Positions 14,893 through 23,273 are shown, counted from the stretch's first letter. The stretch is 24,527 bases of DNA from CAZART01 sp964487555 (GCA_964487555.1 CAZART010000081.1:1-24527); one strand, 5' to 3'. The notes: a model not told the origin generated them from the letters alone. Made by a program: numbers and translations.

Positions 14893-15663
14893 ATGCCCCT
14901 CGCCAAACGCATCATTCCCTGCCTCGACGTAGACCGCGGCCGCGTCGTGAAAGGCGTGCGTTTTGTCGACATCGTGGATGCCGGTGATCCGGTCGAGCAG
15001 GCGCGTTTTTATGATGCCGCCGGCGCCGACGAGCTCGTCTTTCTCGACATCACCGCGACGCACGAAGACCGCGGCATCATGCACGAGGTTGTCCGCCGCA
15101 CGGCCGATCAAGTCTTCATCCCACTGACCGTCGGCGGAGGGCTCCGCACGGTCGAAGACATGCGGGCGATGTTGAATGCCGGGGCCGATAAGGTGTCGCT
15201 CAATTCAGCGGCGATCAAGGAGCCGGTGATCATCACGAAGGGGGCCGAGGCGTTCGGGTCGCAATGCATCGTCGTGGCCATCGACGCCAAGCGCCGCCGG
15301 GACGAGGCCGGCGCCTGGGAAGTGTACACCCACGGCGGCCGCAAGCCGACCGGTCTGGATGCGGTTGAATGGGCCATGGAGGCGGAACGGCGCGGCGCCG
15401 GCGAACTGCTCGTAACGTCAATGGACCGCGACGGCACGAAAGACGGCTACGACGTCGAACTTCTCCATACGATTTCGGAACGCGTCTCCATTCCCGTAAT
15501 TGCTTCCGGCGGGGCCGGCACGCTGAAGCATCTCGCCGACGGGCTTCAGGAAGGCAGCGCGGACGCCGTCCTGGCGGCATCCATCTTCCACTTCCGTGAA
15601 TTCACGATCGCCGATGCCAAGCGTCATCTGCACGACGCCGGCATCGACGTGCGGATCCGGTAG
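14893..15663 (+). CDS. hisF: imidazole glycerol phosphate synthase, cyclase subunit
   Basis: HisF is the (beta-alpha)8 cyclase that receives ammonia from HisH. The start at ATG 14893 gives the canonical N-terminus MPLAKRIIPCLDVDRGRVVKG and a normal length of 256 residues; the open frame further upstream overlaps hisA and is not protein-like. Catalytic aspartates are Asp12 and Asp131 (VVAIDAKRR). Phosphate-binding motifs are TVGGGLRT (~79-86) and IASGGAGT. The C-terminal 62 bp overlap the convergent SLOG-family gene on the other strand. No hisI/hisE gene follows, so the rest of the pathway (hisG, D, C, I, E) is elsewhere. Confidence 0.97.
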   Translation: MPLAKRIIPCLDVDRGRVVKGVRFVDIVDAGDPVEQARFYDAAGADELVFLDITATHEDRGIMHEVVRRTADQVFIPLTVGGGLRTVEDMRAMLNAGADKVSLNSAAIKEPVIITKGAEAFGSQCIVVAIDAKRRRDEAGAWEVYTHGGRKPTGLDAVEWAMEAERRGAGELLVTSMDRDGTKDGYDVELLHTISERVSIPVIASGGAGTLKHLADGLQEGSADAVLAASIFHFREFTIADAKRHLHDAGIDVRIR

Positions 15664-16150
15664 ACCCTGGGTTACGGCTCAGCAGCGAGCGCAGGATTCT
15701 GCCTGCTTCATCGTAGATTCCGCCTTCCTCACTTTCGCGAGGACCCGCGATGTTAAGAATCCTCACCTCCTCTTTCTGCAGCCACGTCCGAACGGCGACA
15801 GCGTCGAATTTTCGCGCGTCGGTCACCAGCACCGGCTTGCCACGCCGCCGAGCCTCCTCGATCGTAAGCCGCGTTCCTCCCATCGACTCGCGGCGCACCA
15901 ACACGAGCGTCGCATCGCTGTCGCGAACGTTCCACTTTGTCCGCTGGGTGTATTCGGATGAAGGCGTCTCTTGCAGCGAATAGCGGGTTGAAATCGGTCC
16001 GTCCTCTGCGCGGCGGCCCGCCGGACACCACCCGCCAATCTCATACCCGAGTTCCAGCGCCACGTCGAGGGCCGCGCGGTCGACGCCGGTCTGGCCGCCG
16101 GTTACAATCCTACGCAGCCGGACCTCCGTACGTACATTGCCGTTACTCAT
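15602..16150 (-). CDS. YpsA/putative molybdenum-carrier SLOG-family protein
   Basis: The core matches the family annotated as putative molybdenum carrier: IVTGGQTGVDRAALDVALELG (residues ~15-35), GGWCPAGRRAEDGPI, the YxxQETPSSEYTQRTKWNVRDSDATLVL segment (15917-16000), and GGTRLT with GKPVLV. This is a Rossmannoid SLOG fold predicted to bind a nucleotide-like ligand. The molybdenum link comes from a structure-based proposal and is not proven. The last ~20 residues (RNPGSTGSARRCRRRADDAWHRRS) are read from the antisense strand of hisF and look like a run-on tail. The gene converges with and overlaps hisF by 62 bp. It is divergent from thpR with only 34 bp between starts, so they share a promoter region. 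Confidence 0.85.
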   Translation of the reverse strand: MSNGNVRTEVRLRRIVTGGQTGVDRAALDVALELGYEIGGWCPAGRRAEDGPISTRYSLQETPSSEYTQRTKWNVRDSDATLVLVRRESMGGTRLTIEEARRRGKPVLVTDARKFDAVAVRTWLQKEEVRILNIAGPRESEEGGIYDEAGRILRSLLSRNPGSTGSARRCRRRADDAWHRRS

Positions 16151-16184
16151 CCGGAGTCTAGTTCACGAGATGGAATGCTACAGA

Positions 16185-16742
16185 ATGCCGCGCCTATTTA
16201 TCGCCGTGGATCTCCCGGATGATCGCTGCCGGAATTTGCAGCGCCTGAGGAATGACGACCTTCCCGCACGCTGGACGCCGCCCGACCAGTACCACGTCAC
16301 GCTCCGCTTTCTGGGCGACGTCGGCGACGAAGCCGCGAGTGCGCTTCAGAATCGACTTGAAGAAATCGACCTTCCTTCGTTCTTGCTGGGGGGCGAAAGG
16401 CTTGGCGTATTTCCGTCGCGAAGAAAACCGCGGGTGCTCGTCGCCCACATGAGCGAGGACCCCGGCCTTATGGCGCTACAATCCCAAATATCCAATCTGA
16501 CCCACGACCTCGGTTTCGAGGAAGATCACAAGCCGTTCAATCCGCACATTACGGTCGCCCGATTAAAAAATGCCGCTCCTCAGGAGGTCCGTAGATACCT
16601 CAGAGAACATGAGCTCTTTACTATCGAGCCGTTCGCCGTCGAGGCCTTCCGGCTCTATGAAAGCCGCCTCGGGCCGGACGGAGCCGAGCACGCGATCCTG
16701 AAGGAATACGGGCTGCGAACGGCGTCTGCCGGCGGCGACTGA
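16185..16742 (+). CDS. thpR: RNA 2',3'-cyclic phosphodiesterase (2'-5' RNA ligase family)
   Basis: The 185-residue 2H phosphoesterase has both HxTx motifs: HVTL at 37-40 (HVTLRFLGDV) and HITV at 121-124 (NPHITVARL). It hydrolyses 2',3'-cyclic phosphates in RNA and can ligate tRNA halves with 2'-5' linkages in vitro. Start ATG 16185 is chosen because MPRLFIAVDLP matches the usual N-terminus; TTG 16137 and ATG 16170 only add unconserved residues. No Shine-Dalgarno is seen. Its stop is 5 bp from the convergent end of the next gene. Confidence 0.94.
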   Translation: MPRLFIAVDLPDDRCRNLQRLRNDDLPARWTPPDQYHVTLRFLGDVGDEAASALQNRLEEIDLPSFLLGGERLGVFPSRRKPRVLVAHMSEDPGLMALQSQISNLTHDLGFEEDHKPFNPHITVARLKNAAPQEVRRYLREHELFTIEPFAVEAFRLYESRLGPDGAEHAILKEYGLRTASAGGD

Positions 16743-16747
16743 CGGTG

Positions 16748-17239
16748 TCAGATCTGCGTCGGTGGCGCGGGCGGATCGCTTGCCGGAAATGATTCTCGCA
16801 CTGCTTCATCGCGATCATCGTCTTCATTCGTCACGACCTCACCCAGCACTTCGAGGCACGCGCGGCGCGAACGCCGACACGCCGCATAGGCGGCGCGAAG
16901 CTGGCCGTCGCGATGTTCAACGTCCCGGATCTCCTCGGCGCACGCCGTCGAAACGTCGACGCACAGCTGAGCCAGGGCATCGGCGTGCTTTGAGGCGCGG
17001 AGAAGAAAATTCGCCAGGGTCAGGCTGATCTCTGCGCAGTCGTCGAAGGCCCTTAACCGCGCCAGCGTGGCCAGATCACCACCGGCGTCGATGCAGTACG
17101 CTGCCGACTGATGACAGATGCGGTAGGTTTCCATCAGATCGTCGATCACGCGATCCAGATCGATACCGGAGGCGAGATTAAAGTCGGACATGTCCTCCCA
17201 GAAATCATAATGGTGCAGTGGAACGATTTTCGACTTCAT
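16748..17239 (-). CDS. Cys-patterned four-helix protein with ESFPASDPP tail
   Basis: ATG 17239 is preferred over TTG 17245. The body is all helical with cysteines in three i,i+7 pairs (numbered from the TTG frame: C44/C51, C95/C102, C123/C130) plus C70, several next to Asp/His. This pattern recalls DUF326-type four-helix Cys-rich proteins, some of which are copper-storage proteins. Here the tight CxxC spacing of copper-storage Csp proteins is absent, so metal binding is only a possibility. The C-terminus DEAVRESFPASDPPAPP matches a short motif that recurs at the ends of unrelated small bacterial proteins, with unknown function. The N-terminus lacks a signal peptide, so it is likely cytoplasmic. 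It is monocistronic on the minus strand, divergent from the class V aminotransferase gene. Confidence 0.78.
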   Translation of the reverse strand: MKSKIVPLHHYDFWEDMSDFNLASGIDLDRVIDDLMETYRICHQSAAYCIDAGGDLATLARLRAFDDCAEISLTLANFLLRASKHADALAQLCVDVSTACAEEIRDVEHRDGQLRAAYAACRRSRRACLEVLGEVVTNEDDDRDEAVRESFPASDPPAPPTQI

Positions 17240-17346
17240 TTTCAATGTAGGATATTAAGAGGTCATGATTCAACGCGTCCCTGCCGCTGCGGCTCCAGGC
17301 TGCGATCATTGGACGATCCCGGAATAGCACCAACCACCCGAATCCC

Positions 17347-18510
17347 ATGCTAAGCTGCCAGAAGGATCAGTTCTTCCTTCCTGAGGACATCCATTATCTC
17401 AACTGTGCTTATATGGCGCCGATCCCACGGAAGGTTGAGCGTGCCGGCATAGAAGGACTGCGTAAAAAGCGCGATCCTACGCAAATCCGAGTAGAGGATT
17501 TCTTCGAAAACAGCGACCGCGTGCGCCGGCTGTTCGGCCGACTGATCGGCGCGGATTCGAAATCCATATCGCTCATTCCGTCCGTCTCGTACGGATTGGC
17601 AACGGCGGCCAATAACGTGGAGATCACGCGTGGACAGAAGATCGTCCTTGTCCACGAACAATTCCCGAGCAACGTGTACACGTGGCGGCGATTGGCCGGG
17701 CGCCGTGGTGCCGAGATCATCACCGTCGCGCCGGATGAGACGGCCGACGCTCGTGCGGCGAGTTGGAATGAGCGAATCCTCGACGCCGTCGACCCGTCCA
17801 CCGCCGTCGTCGCCCTCGCGAACGTGCATTGGGCCGACGGCACGCGGTTCGATCTCCAGGCCGTCAGTGCACGAGTACGCGACGTCGGCGCCGCGCTGAT
17901 TATCGACGGCACGCAATCGGTTGGGGCGCTGCCCTTTGACGTCCGCACCATCCGGCCGGATGCCCTTGTCTGCGCCGGCTACAAATGGCTTTTCGGCCCC
18001 TATTCTATAGGTATGGCGTATTTCGGCCCATCGCTGCAGAACGGCCTTCCGCTTGAGGAAAACTGGATTGCGCGGCGAAACAGCGAGCAGTTTAGCGGAT
18101 TGGTCGAGTACGAGGATCACTATCAGCCTGGAGCCGTCCGCTTCGACGTGGGTGAGCGCAGCAACTTCATCCTCCTACCGATGATGGCCACCGCGCTGGA
18201 GATGGTGCTTTCCTGGACACCCGAGGCGATCCAGGAGTACTGTCGCGATTTGACGGACGACCTGGTTCGTGAGGCCCGCGAGCTGGGCTACCGTATCGAA
18301 CAGGAAGGCGGCCGCGGGTACCATCTCTTTGGAATACGACTTCCTTCTTCGGCGGACGCCGATCTCCTTCGCCACGAGCTCGACGCGCGGAACGTCGCCG
18401 TATCGGTGCGCGGCGGCGCCATCCGAATTTCACCGAACGTGTATAATGAATCCGGGGACGTCGGGGCTCTCCGCGACGCCCTCGCTGCGGCCTTGAAGAA
18501 ACCCGCATAG
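17347..18510 (+). CDS. class V aminotransferase-fold PLP enzyme
   Basis: The 387-residue fold-type I PLP enzyme is related to cysteine desulfurases and isopenicillin-N-epimerase-like proteins. The cofactor-binding DGTQSVG motif contains the PLP-pairing Asp, and PLP attaches through Lys213 in AGYKWLFGPY. The substrate-side ANVHWADGTRFD segment precedes it. A catalytic Cys loop of a NifS/SufS enzyme is not evident near the expected C-terminal position (NSEQFSGLVEY/GERSNF region), so desulfurase activity is doubtful. The substrate is unknown. The gene stands alone, with 107 bp to the divergent neighbour and 116 bp before lolA. No signal peptide is seen, so it is cytoplasmic. Confidence 0.9.
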   Translation: MLSCQKDQFFLPEDIHYLNCAYMAPIPRKVERAGIEGLRKKRDPTQIRVEDFFENSDRVRRLFGRLIGADSKSISLIPSVSYGLATAANNVEITRGQKIVLVHEQFPSNVYTWRRLAGRRGAEIITVAPDETADARAASWNERILDAVDPSTAVVALANVHWADGTRFDLQAVSARVRDVGAALIIDGTQSVGALPFDVRTIRPDALVCAGYKWLFGPYSIGMAYFGPSLQNGLPLEENWIARRNSEQFSGLVEYEDHYQPGAVRFDVGERSNFILLPMMATALEMVLSWTPEAIQEYCRDLTDDLVREARELGYRIEQEGGRGYHLFGIRLPSSADADLLRHELDARNVAVSVRGGAIRISPNVYNESGDVGALRDALAAALKKPA

Positions 18511-18626
18511 AACGCGTCGGCGCCTCGAACCAACGACCTCTGCACTGGTTGTAATCGTCTGGGTATGCCTTTTGCAGAAGTAACGGGCAGGATGAATCGA
18601 TTACCACACATAGCCCGTTTGGAGAT

Positions 18627-19274
18627 ATGAACGTACGCTACCTCCTGAGCCGCCTTCTTATAGTGGCCATTTTTCTGAGTATCGGTGACCAGGCCATTGC
18701 ACAGAACGCCGACGACGTGTTCGAGCGGCTGAAGGACAAATACGATTCGATCGAATCGCTTCGCGCCGAGTTTTCGCAAACGATGAGCTCCTCGTATATG
18801 GATGAGGAAGCCACCTCGCGCGGGGTGCTCGTCGTGCAGGGTGACCGCTACCGCGTAGAAACCGAGGGCCAGACGCTCGTGACGGACGGCGTGGTCACCT
18901 GGGTCTATATGGCCTCGCAGAAGCAGGTCCTCATCAACGACTACAATAACGACGAGCAAACCTTCTCGATCAGCGAGTTTCTGTTCGATTACGACGAGAA
19001 CTTTAACGCTTCGTCCGTACGGGCATCGGAGGTGCGCGGAAAACGCCATTTCGTACTTACACTTACCCCGAAGAAGGACGATGCCTTCTTTACGGAAGCC
19101 ACCCTCTCGGTTCGCGAGAGCGACAACGTAATCACACGCCTGCAGGTCGTTGACGTGAACGGCACGACGATGATCTTCCACCTGGAGAACATCCAGCTGA
19201 ACCCCTCACTGCAGGAAAACGTCTTCTCCTTTACGCCTCCGGAGGGCACGGAAGTCATCGACTTGCGCTCCTAA
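18627..19274 (+). CDS. lolA: outer-membrane lipoprotein carrier LolA
   Basis: The periplasmic chaperone shuttles lipoproteins from LolCDE to the outer membrane. Signal peptide is residues 1-25 (cleavage AIA|Q). The mature part has the LolA half-barrel pattern: LKDKYDSIESLRAEFSQTMSSSY, RGVLVVQGDRYRVETEGQTLVTDG, VTWVYMASQKQVLINDYN, and late FHLENIQLNPSLQENVFSFTPPEGTEVIDL. The length (215 aa) is typical. GGAG four bases before the ATG is one of the few Shine-Dalgarno-like sites in the window. It overlaps the next gene by 1 bp (TAATG), so it heads a three-gene envelope operon. Many lipoproteins in this window are candidate cargo. Confidence 0.92.
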   Translation: MNVRYLLSRLLIVAIFLSIGDQAIAQNADDVFERLKDKYDSIESLRAEFSQTMSSSYMDEEATSRGVLVVQGDRYRVETEGQTLVTDGVVTWVYMASQKQVLINDYNNDEQTFSISEFLFDYDENFNASSVRASEVRGKRHFVLTLTPKKDDAFFTEATLSVRESDNVITRLQVVDVNGTTMIFHLENIQLNPSLQENVFSFTPPEGTEVIDLRS

Positions 19275-20347
19275 TGTCGCCTCGAACCCGCAGCATTGTT
19301 GCTCAGGCTGCGAGTTTTCTGCTTGCAGGCGTTCTCTTGTATCTGGCGCTGCGCGGCGTGGATCTGAATGAGATCCTCGCCGCCCTCGAGAATGCGAATT
19401 ATTCGTGGCTCGTTCCGCTGGTCGCCATTATTTTCCTCAGCCATCTCGTTCGAGCATGGCGATGGCGACTTTTCATCACGGCGCTGCCCGAGATTGAATC
19501 GGGCGAAAAAGCACCGGCCTCGACGCGCGAGGCATTCTATTCGCTGATAATCGGCTACATGGTCAATTACGCCGCACCGAGGCTCGGGGAAGTTGCACGC
19601 GCGGCGAACCTGACGGCGCGCACCGGAATCGCGTTCAGCAGCCTGTTTGGAACCGTGTTCGTCGACCGCATTCTCGACGTGATCGTTCTTCTGGCCGGTC
19701 TCATAAGCGTCTCCTTTCTACTTTTCGACCGCTTCTCGACGCTCGAGGATCTTTTCATTGAGCCGATCACGAGTCAGCTCGGTCAAATTCCCGCGCTAGG
19801 GATAGCCGCGGCCGTCATAGTGGTCTCTATTCTCGTCCTGCTGGTGTATCGACAGATGCTCCGAAGTGAGGATTCGACGCTCATGCGCTTCTGGTCGAAT
19901 CGCGCGGTGCCGGGGCTGGTGTCGTTCAAGAGCGGCGCCATGACGTTGCTATATTCGAAACACCGAGTCGGAATCGTCGGCAGCACGTTGCTGATGTGGT
20001 TCCTTTATCTTCTGATGGCCTACGTGCCGTTCGTCATGTTGGGAATGGCGGAGACCTATGACATCGGCCTTCTGGATGCGTGGTCGATCATGCTTCTTGG
20101 CGCCGTCGGCGTGGTCATTCCATCGCCGGGAGGGACGGGTTCGTATCACTACATTACCATCCAGACGCTCGTGCATCTTTATTCGGTGGATGCGGCACCG
20201 GCGGCGACGTACGCCGTGCTCGCGCACGCTGCCCAGCTCGTGCTCTACGTTTTTGCCGGCGCCGCTTGCTTGATGCTGCAGGGCTCAAGCATTCGCGCGC
20301 TGCACAATCGAACCATGCAAGCTCAAGAGAAGCAGCGCTCGTTATAG
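19274..20347 (+). CDS. YbhN/UPF0104-type lysylphosphatidylglycerol-synthase-like membrane protein
   Basis: The 357-residue protein has about eight hydrophobic segments (around residues 7-27, 43-62, 87-100, 125-150, 172-195, 230-257, 270-292 and 312-335). It belongs to the family of flippase-like integral membrane domains related to the MprF N-terminal half. Recognisable motifs are NYAAPRLGEVARA and VIPSPGGTGSYHY. MprF flips lysyl-phosphatidylglycerol, but the stand-alone proteins have no settled substrate. The start overlaps the lolA stop by 1 bp and its stop is 9 bp before the M1-like gene, so all three are probably co-translated. A role in moving a lipid or lipid-linked intermediate is inference. 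Confidence 0.88.
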   Translation: MSPRTRSIVAQAASFLLAGVLLYLALRGVDLNEILAALENANYSWLVPLVAIIFLSHLVRAWRWRLFITALPEIESGEKAPASTREAFYSLIIGYMVNYAAPRLGEVARAANLTARTGIAFSSLFGTVFVDRILDVIVLLAGLISVSFLLFDRFSTLEDLFIEPITSQLGQIPALGIAAAVIVVSILVLLVYRQMLRSEDSTLMRFWSNRAVPGLVSFKSGAMTLLYSKHRVGIVGSTLLMWFLYLLMAYVPFVMLGMAETYDIGLLDAWSIMLLGAVGVVIPSPGGTGSYHYITIQTLVHLYSVDAAPAATYAVLAHAAQLVLYVFAGAACLMLQGSSIRALHNRTMQAQEKQRSL

Positions 20348-20356
20348 AGGTACGAC

Positions 20357-22807
20357 ATGGCCGAATTCGCTATTTCGCTCTCCCGCGTTCTTGCCTCCTT
20401 GCGATCTTGCGACGCGTTATTCGTTTTCGGCGTGGTTGCGACGGTCGGGATCGTGCCCGGCGCCGTGCTCGCACAAGACCCGGCGTGCTATCCATCACCG
20501 TGGGATGCACCGCCGATCAACGTTCTTACGGACGCCGACATCGAGCACGTTCGCCTGGAGATGAACGTCGATCCTGAACGTCCGCCGGCCAACGGCCGTG
20601 CCGTGCTGACGCTTCGCACCACGGACGTTGACGCCGACAGCGTGCGCCTCGTCACCTCCGGTGCGCCCGTAACCGCGGTGTTCTCTCGTGATCTCGACGA
20701 GATTCTTCCGTTCCGCCACATTTCCGGAGATACGATCGTTGTCGACCTGAGCCTTCTTCGCGATTCGCTTCTGGTATCACGGGAATCGATCTCCCTGGAG
20801 CTCACGGTCACGAGTACGGCCGGTGTACAGTTCATGGACGGATTCGCGTGGACCATCGACCCGCTCCTGCTCGGGGGAGCGTGGTACCCGTGGTCGGGTA
20901 ATCCGGCGGATCGCTTCACGTCGGAACTGCACGTCACCGTTCCCAGCGAGGGGCTCGTCGGTGCATCCGGAAGGCGACTTGCCGAGCGCAGCACGGAAGA
21001 GGGGAAAACGACTTTTCTATACGCTTCTTCGGAGCCGCACGACGCCCGGGCACTGCTTTTTGCGGTCGGTCCATTTGTGGCGGGTGGTACGGACGGTGTG
21101 GTCGACGTCCAGCACCCCGGCTCACTCGATGTCGCCCCGCAGTCCATTGCAAGCGCAGCGCTTAAAAGCTTCGAGAGCAAGCTCGCCTTTTCATATCCGT
21201 ATCAGCGTCTTTCGATCTTCGTTGTGCCGGGCGCAGCACCGGTCGTTGCGGGAAACGGCATCGTACTTCTCTCCGATCACACGCTCGGTGAACTGGGATC
21301 GGCGAATCCGAGATCCGCTACAGCCGAAATCGCCCTGGGTGTTGCACGACAATGGTTCGGTGGCGTGATATCCCCGGCTGCGTGGGATGACGCCTGGCTT
21401 CCGGCGGCGCTAAGCAGCTATCTCGCGGCGCTTTTCATCCGCGATGCCTACGGCGACGATAGCTTTGAGGCCCATATGCGTGATCTCGCGGACGACTACT
21501 TCGCCGAGGCGCACCATTACCGCCGGCCCCTGACGTGGTCCGCGGCCGAACATCCGGCAGACCTGCACGACGCGCATGCGCGTGCTAAGACGGCGTGGGC
21601 CGCGCACACCCTTCGGCGTGAGGTCGGAGTCGAGCCGTTTTGGAAGGTCCTTTCCTTATTGATCTCGTGGAATCAGTTCGACACGGTCACTACGGACGAT
21701 CTCGGTCGTGCCGTCGAGGCGGTAACGGGCACTCGGCGCGATTTTATCATCGATCAATGGGTTCATGCGGTGGGACATCCGGAACTCGCTTCGAGCTATT
21801 CGTGGGAGCGCGACACGCTTTTTGCGACGATCGAGCAGCAGCAGCTCGGCACCGACGTGCCCGAGGTATACGACCTGGAGCTCGGAATCGAAGCCGGCAC
21901 GTTGGCAGGGTCACAACGCTTCGACGTTCGGCTTGACGATCTCCGCAAAACCTTCGCGCTGCCGCTCCGTTCAGAGCCGCGCTACGTGGCGATCGATCCC
22001 GACGCACGCTTTCTGATGGACGTTGCGATGGAGCAGTCGCTATCCGCATGGATTGCGCAGCTTCGTAATGGGTCAACCGCTCATGTGCGCCTCGCAGCCA
22101 CCAGGGCGGTGGCGCGGCGCCGCGGTGATCCGGCCGTGCTGATCGGCCTCCGTTCCGCATTGACGCAGGAGGCAAACCCGCGCGTAAAAGCGGCGATTCT
22201 CCGTGTCATTGCCGAATTATCCGACTCGGATGCCGCGCAGCGATCCATACTGAGCGCTTTCGAAGACACGTCCTCGGTCGTCCGGACGACCTCGCTGGAG
22301 GTTCTGGGAGCGTATTCGGGCTCCGTGCCGGTCGAGCGGCTTGCGCTTGATGCAGCGAACAACGATCCCGTGAACGATGTCCAGGCGGCTGCCGTGGAGC
22401 TTTTGGGTCGGATCGGCTCGAGCGAGGCGCTCCCGGTAGCGGAAGCTGCGCTCATTACACCCTCCCAAAACGCGGTGATTCGCCGCGCCGGTCTGCGGGT
22501 CCTCGGCATGCACGCCGATGGGGCCCGCGACGTTGCTCTCAGGGCCGGCACTACGTACTCACAACCAGAGCATCCTATCGTGGTGCGGCTGGAGGCGGTC
22601 GCGCTGCTAGAGCGGTTAGCCCCTCACTCAAGGCGGGCCGAAAACCTCTTGCGCGGCCTGCTTGAGGCGCCGGACTGGCAGCTTCGACTGGCCGTTTTAC
22701 ATGCTCTTCTCCGTATCGGGCATGAGGATGCAATTCGTTCCTACCTCGAGAACGAGCCGGTTTCCTGGCTGCAAACCCGAATAATTCACCTCCTGGCCTG
22801 CGAATAG
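20357..22807 (+). CDS. secreted M1-peptidase-like pseudoenzyme with HEAT repeats
   Basis: Signal peptide ends near residue 39 (AVLA|Q). Residues ~60-285 form the beta N-domain of M1 aminopeptidases, residues ~286-530 correspond to the thermolysin-like domain, and ~570-816 are HEAT/PBS-lyase-type helical repeats. The M1 framework RQWFGG ... WDDAWLPAALSSYLAALF is clear. However, HExxHQW is LGVARQW (L327, G328, R331), the third zinc ligand (NEGFA Glu) is Ala350, and the GAMEN exopeptidase motif is degenerate (VVAGNG). All catalytic residues are lost, so it is a binding protein rather than a peptidase. A good Shine-Dalgarno (GAGG, 6 nt spacing) precedes the ATG. It closes the lolA operon, which suggests an envelope-assembly or recognition role (inference). 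Confidence 0.88.
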   Translation: MAEFAISLSRVLASLRSCDALFVFGVVATVGIVPGAVLAQDPACYPSPWDAPPINVLTDADIEHVRLEMNVDPERPPANGRAVLTLRTTDVDADSVRLVTSGAPVTAVFSRDLDEILPFRHISGDTIVVDLSLLRDSLLVSRESISLELTVTSTAGVQFMDGFAWTIDPLLLGGAWYPWSGNPADRFTSELHVTVPSEGLVGASGRRLAERSTEEGKTTFLYASSEPHDARALLFAVGPFVAGGTDGVVDVQHPGSLDVAPQSIASAALKSFESKLAFSYPYQRLSIFVVPGAAPVVAGNGIVLLSDHTLGELGSANPRSATAEIALGVARQWFGGVISPAAWDDAWLPAALSSYLAALFIRDAYGDDSFEAHMRDLADDYFAEAHHYRRPLTWSAAEHPADLHDAHARAKTAWAAHTLRREVGVEPFWKVLSLLISWNQFDTVTTDDLGRAVEAVTGTRRDFIIDQWVHAVGHPELASSYSWERDTLFATIEQQQLGTDVPEVYDLELGIEAGTLAGSQRFDVRLDDLRKTFALPLRSEPRYVAIDPDARFLMDVAMEQSLSAWIAQLRNGSTAHVRLAATRAVARRRGDPAVLIGLRSALTQEANPRVKAAILRVIAELSDSDAAQRSILSAFEDTSSVVRTTSLEVLGAYSGSVPVERLALDAANNDPVNDVQAAAVELLGRIGSSEALPVAEAALITPSQNAVIRRAGLRVLGMHADGARDVALRAGTTYSQPEHPIVVRLEAVALLERLAPHSRRAENLLRGLLEAPDWQLRLAVLHALLRIGHEDAIRSYLENEPVSWLQTRIIHLLACE

Positions 22808-22899
22808 CACGTCCTCTGCTCGTTCCCGTACTTCAGAAACGATTCACCACTGATTTATCACGGCTCAGCCGCGACGCACTACCATTCGCGGCGAATGCG

Positions 22900-22928
22900 T
22901 TGGAAGGGCTTTCAGAAGTTGATAGAAT
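22900..22928 (+). promoter_or_regulatory. candidate sigma70-type promoter for the small protein gene
   Basis: TTGGAA (22900-22905) is followed after exactly 17 bp by TAGAAT (22923-22928). It lies 49-76 bp before the possible starts of the next gene, in a 169-196 bp intergenic region. The same region holds a 6-bp hairpin (CATTCG/CGAATG, 22883-22897). Confidence 0.45.
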
Positions 22929-23003
22929 TATCATCGAACAGGTGCCCTGAGCGCTGCTTTCTTAGGGAAGGCCTCAGTGTTTGTCCAACAGCAGAGTTTC
23001 GAT

Positions 23004-23258
23004 ATGCAGGCTTCTATCCAGTATGATGAGGGGAATCCGCTCGCCGAGCTGATCAGCGACGACGTCTATGACGTGCTCGAAACGCACAACCTTCTGAACG
23101 AGAAGAGCGTTCGCGACTTTCAGATCCGCCGCAAATTTCGCTACATGCGCGAAGAGGATGTGCCGGCCTACGATGCGATCGAACAGCTCCGCGACGAGTA
23201 TCCGTATCTGCAGTTCGACACGATCCGCAAGATCGTTTATAAGCTGAACAAGCGATAA
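23004..23258 (+). CDS. small conserved-looking helical protein of unknown function
   Basis: The 84-residue protein (93 if it starts at GTG 22977, which has an AGGGAAGG Shine-Dalgarno 6 nt upstream) has strongly structured composition. NPLAELISDDVYDVLETHNLLNEKSVRDFQIRRKFRYMREEDVPAYDAIEQLRDEYPYLQFDTIRKIVYKL (23040-23252) is all predicted helical, with a basic middle (QIRRKFRYMR). I recall similar short proteins in Bacteroidota but no assigned function. The helix-turn-helix-like spacing and basic patch make nucleic-acid binding possible, though unsupported. It converges on rlmB, with 15 bp between stops. Confidence 0.72.
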   Translation: MQASIQYDEGNPLAELISDDVYDVLETHNLLNEKSVRDFQIRRKFRYMREEDVPAYDAIEQLRDEYPYLQFDTIRKIVYKLNKR

Positions 23259-23273
23259 CGTAAGCGGCGGGCG

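Noticed and set aside
17347..18510. Calling the class V enzyme a cysteine desulfurase (sufS/nifS/iscS)
   Set aside because: The catalytic Cys loop is not recognisable and no suf/isc genes are adjacent.
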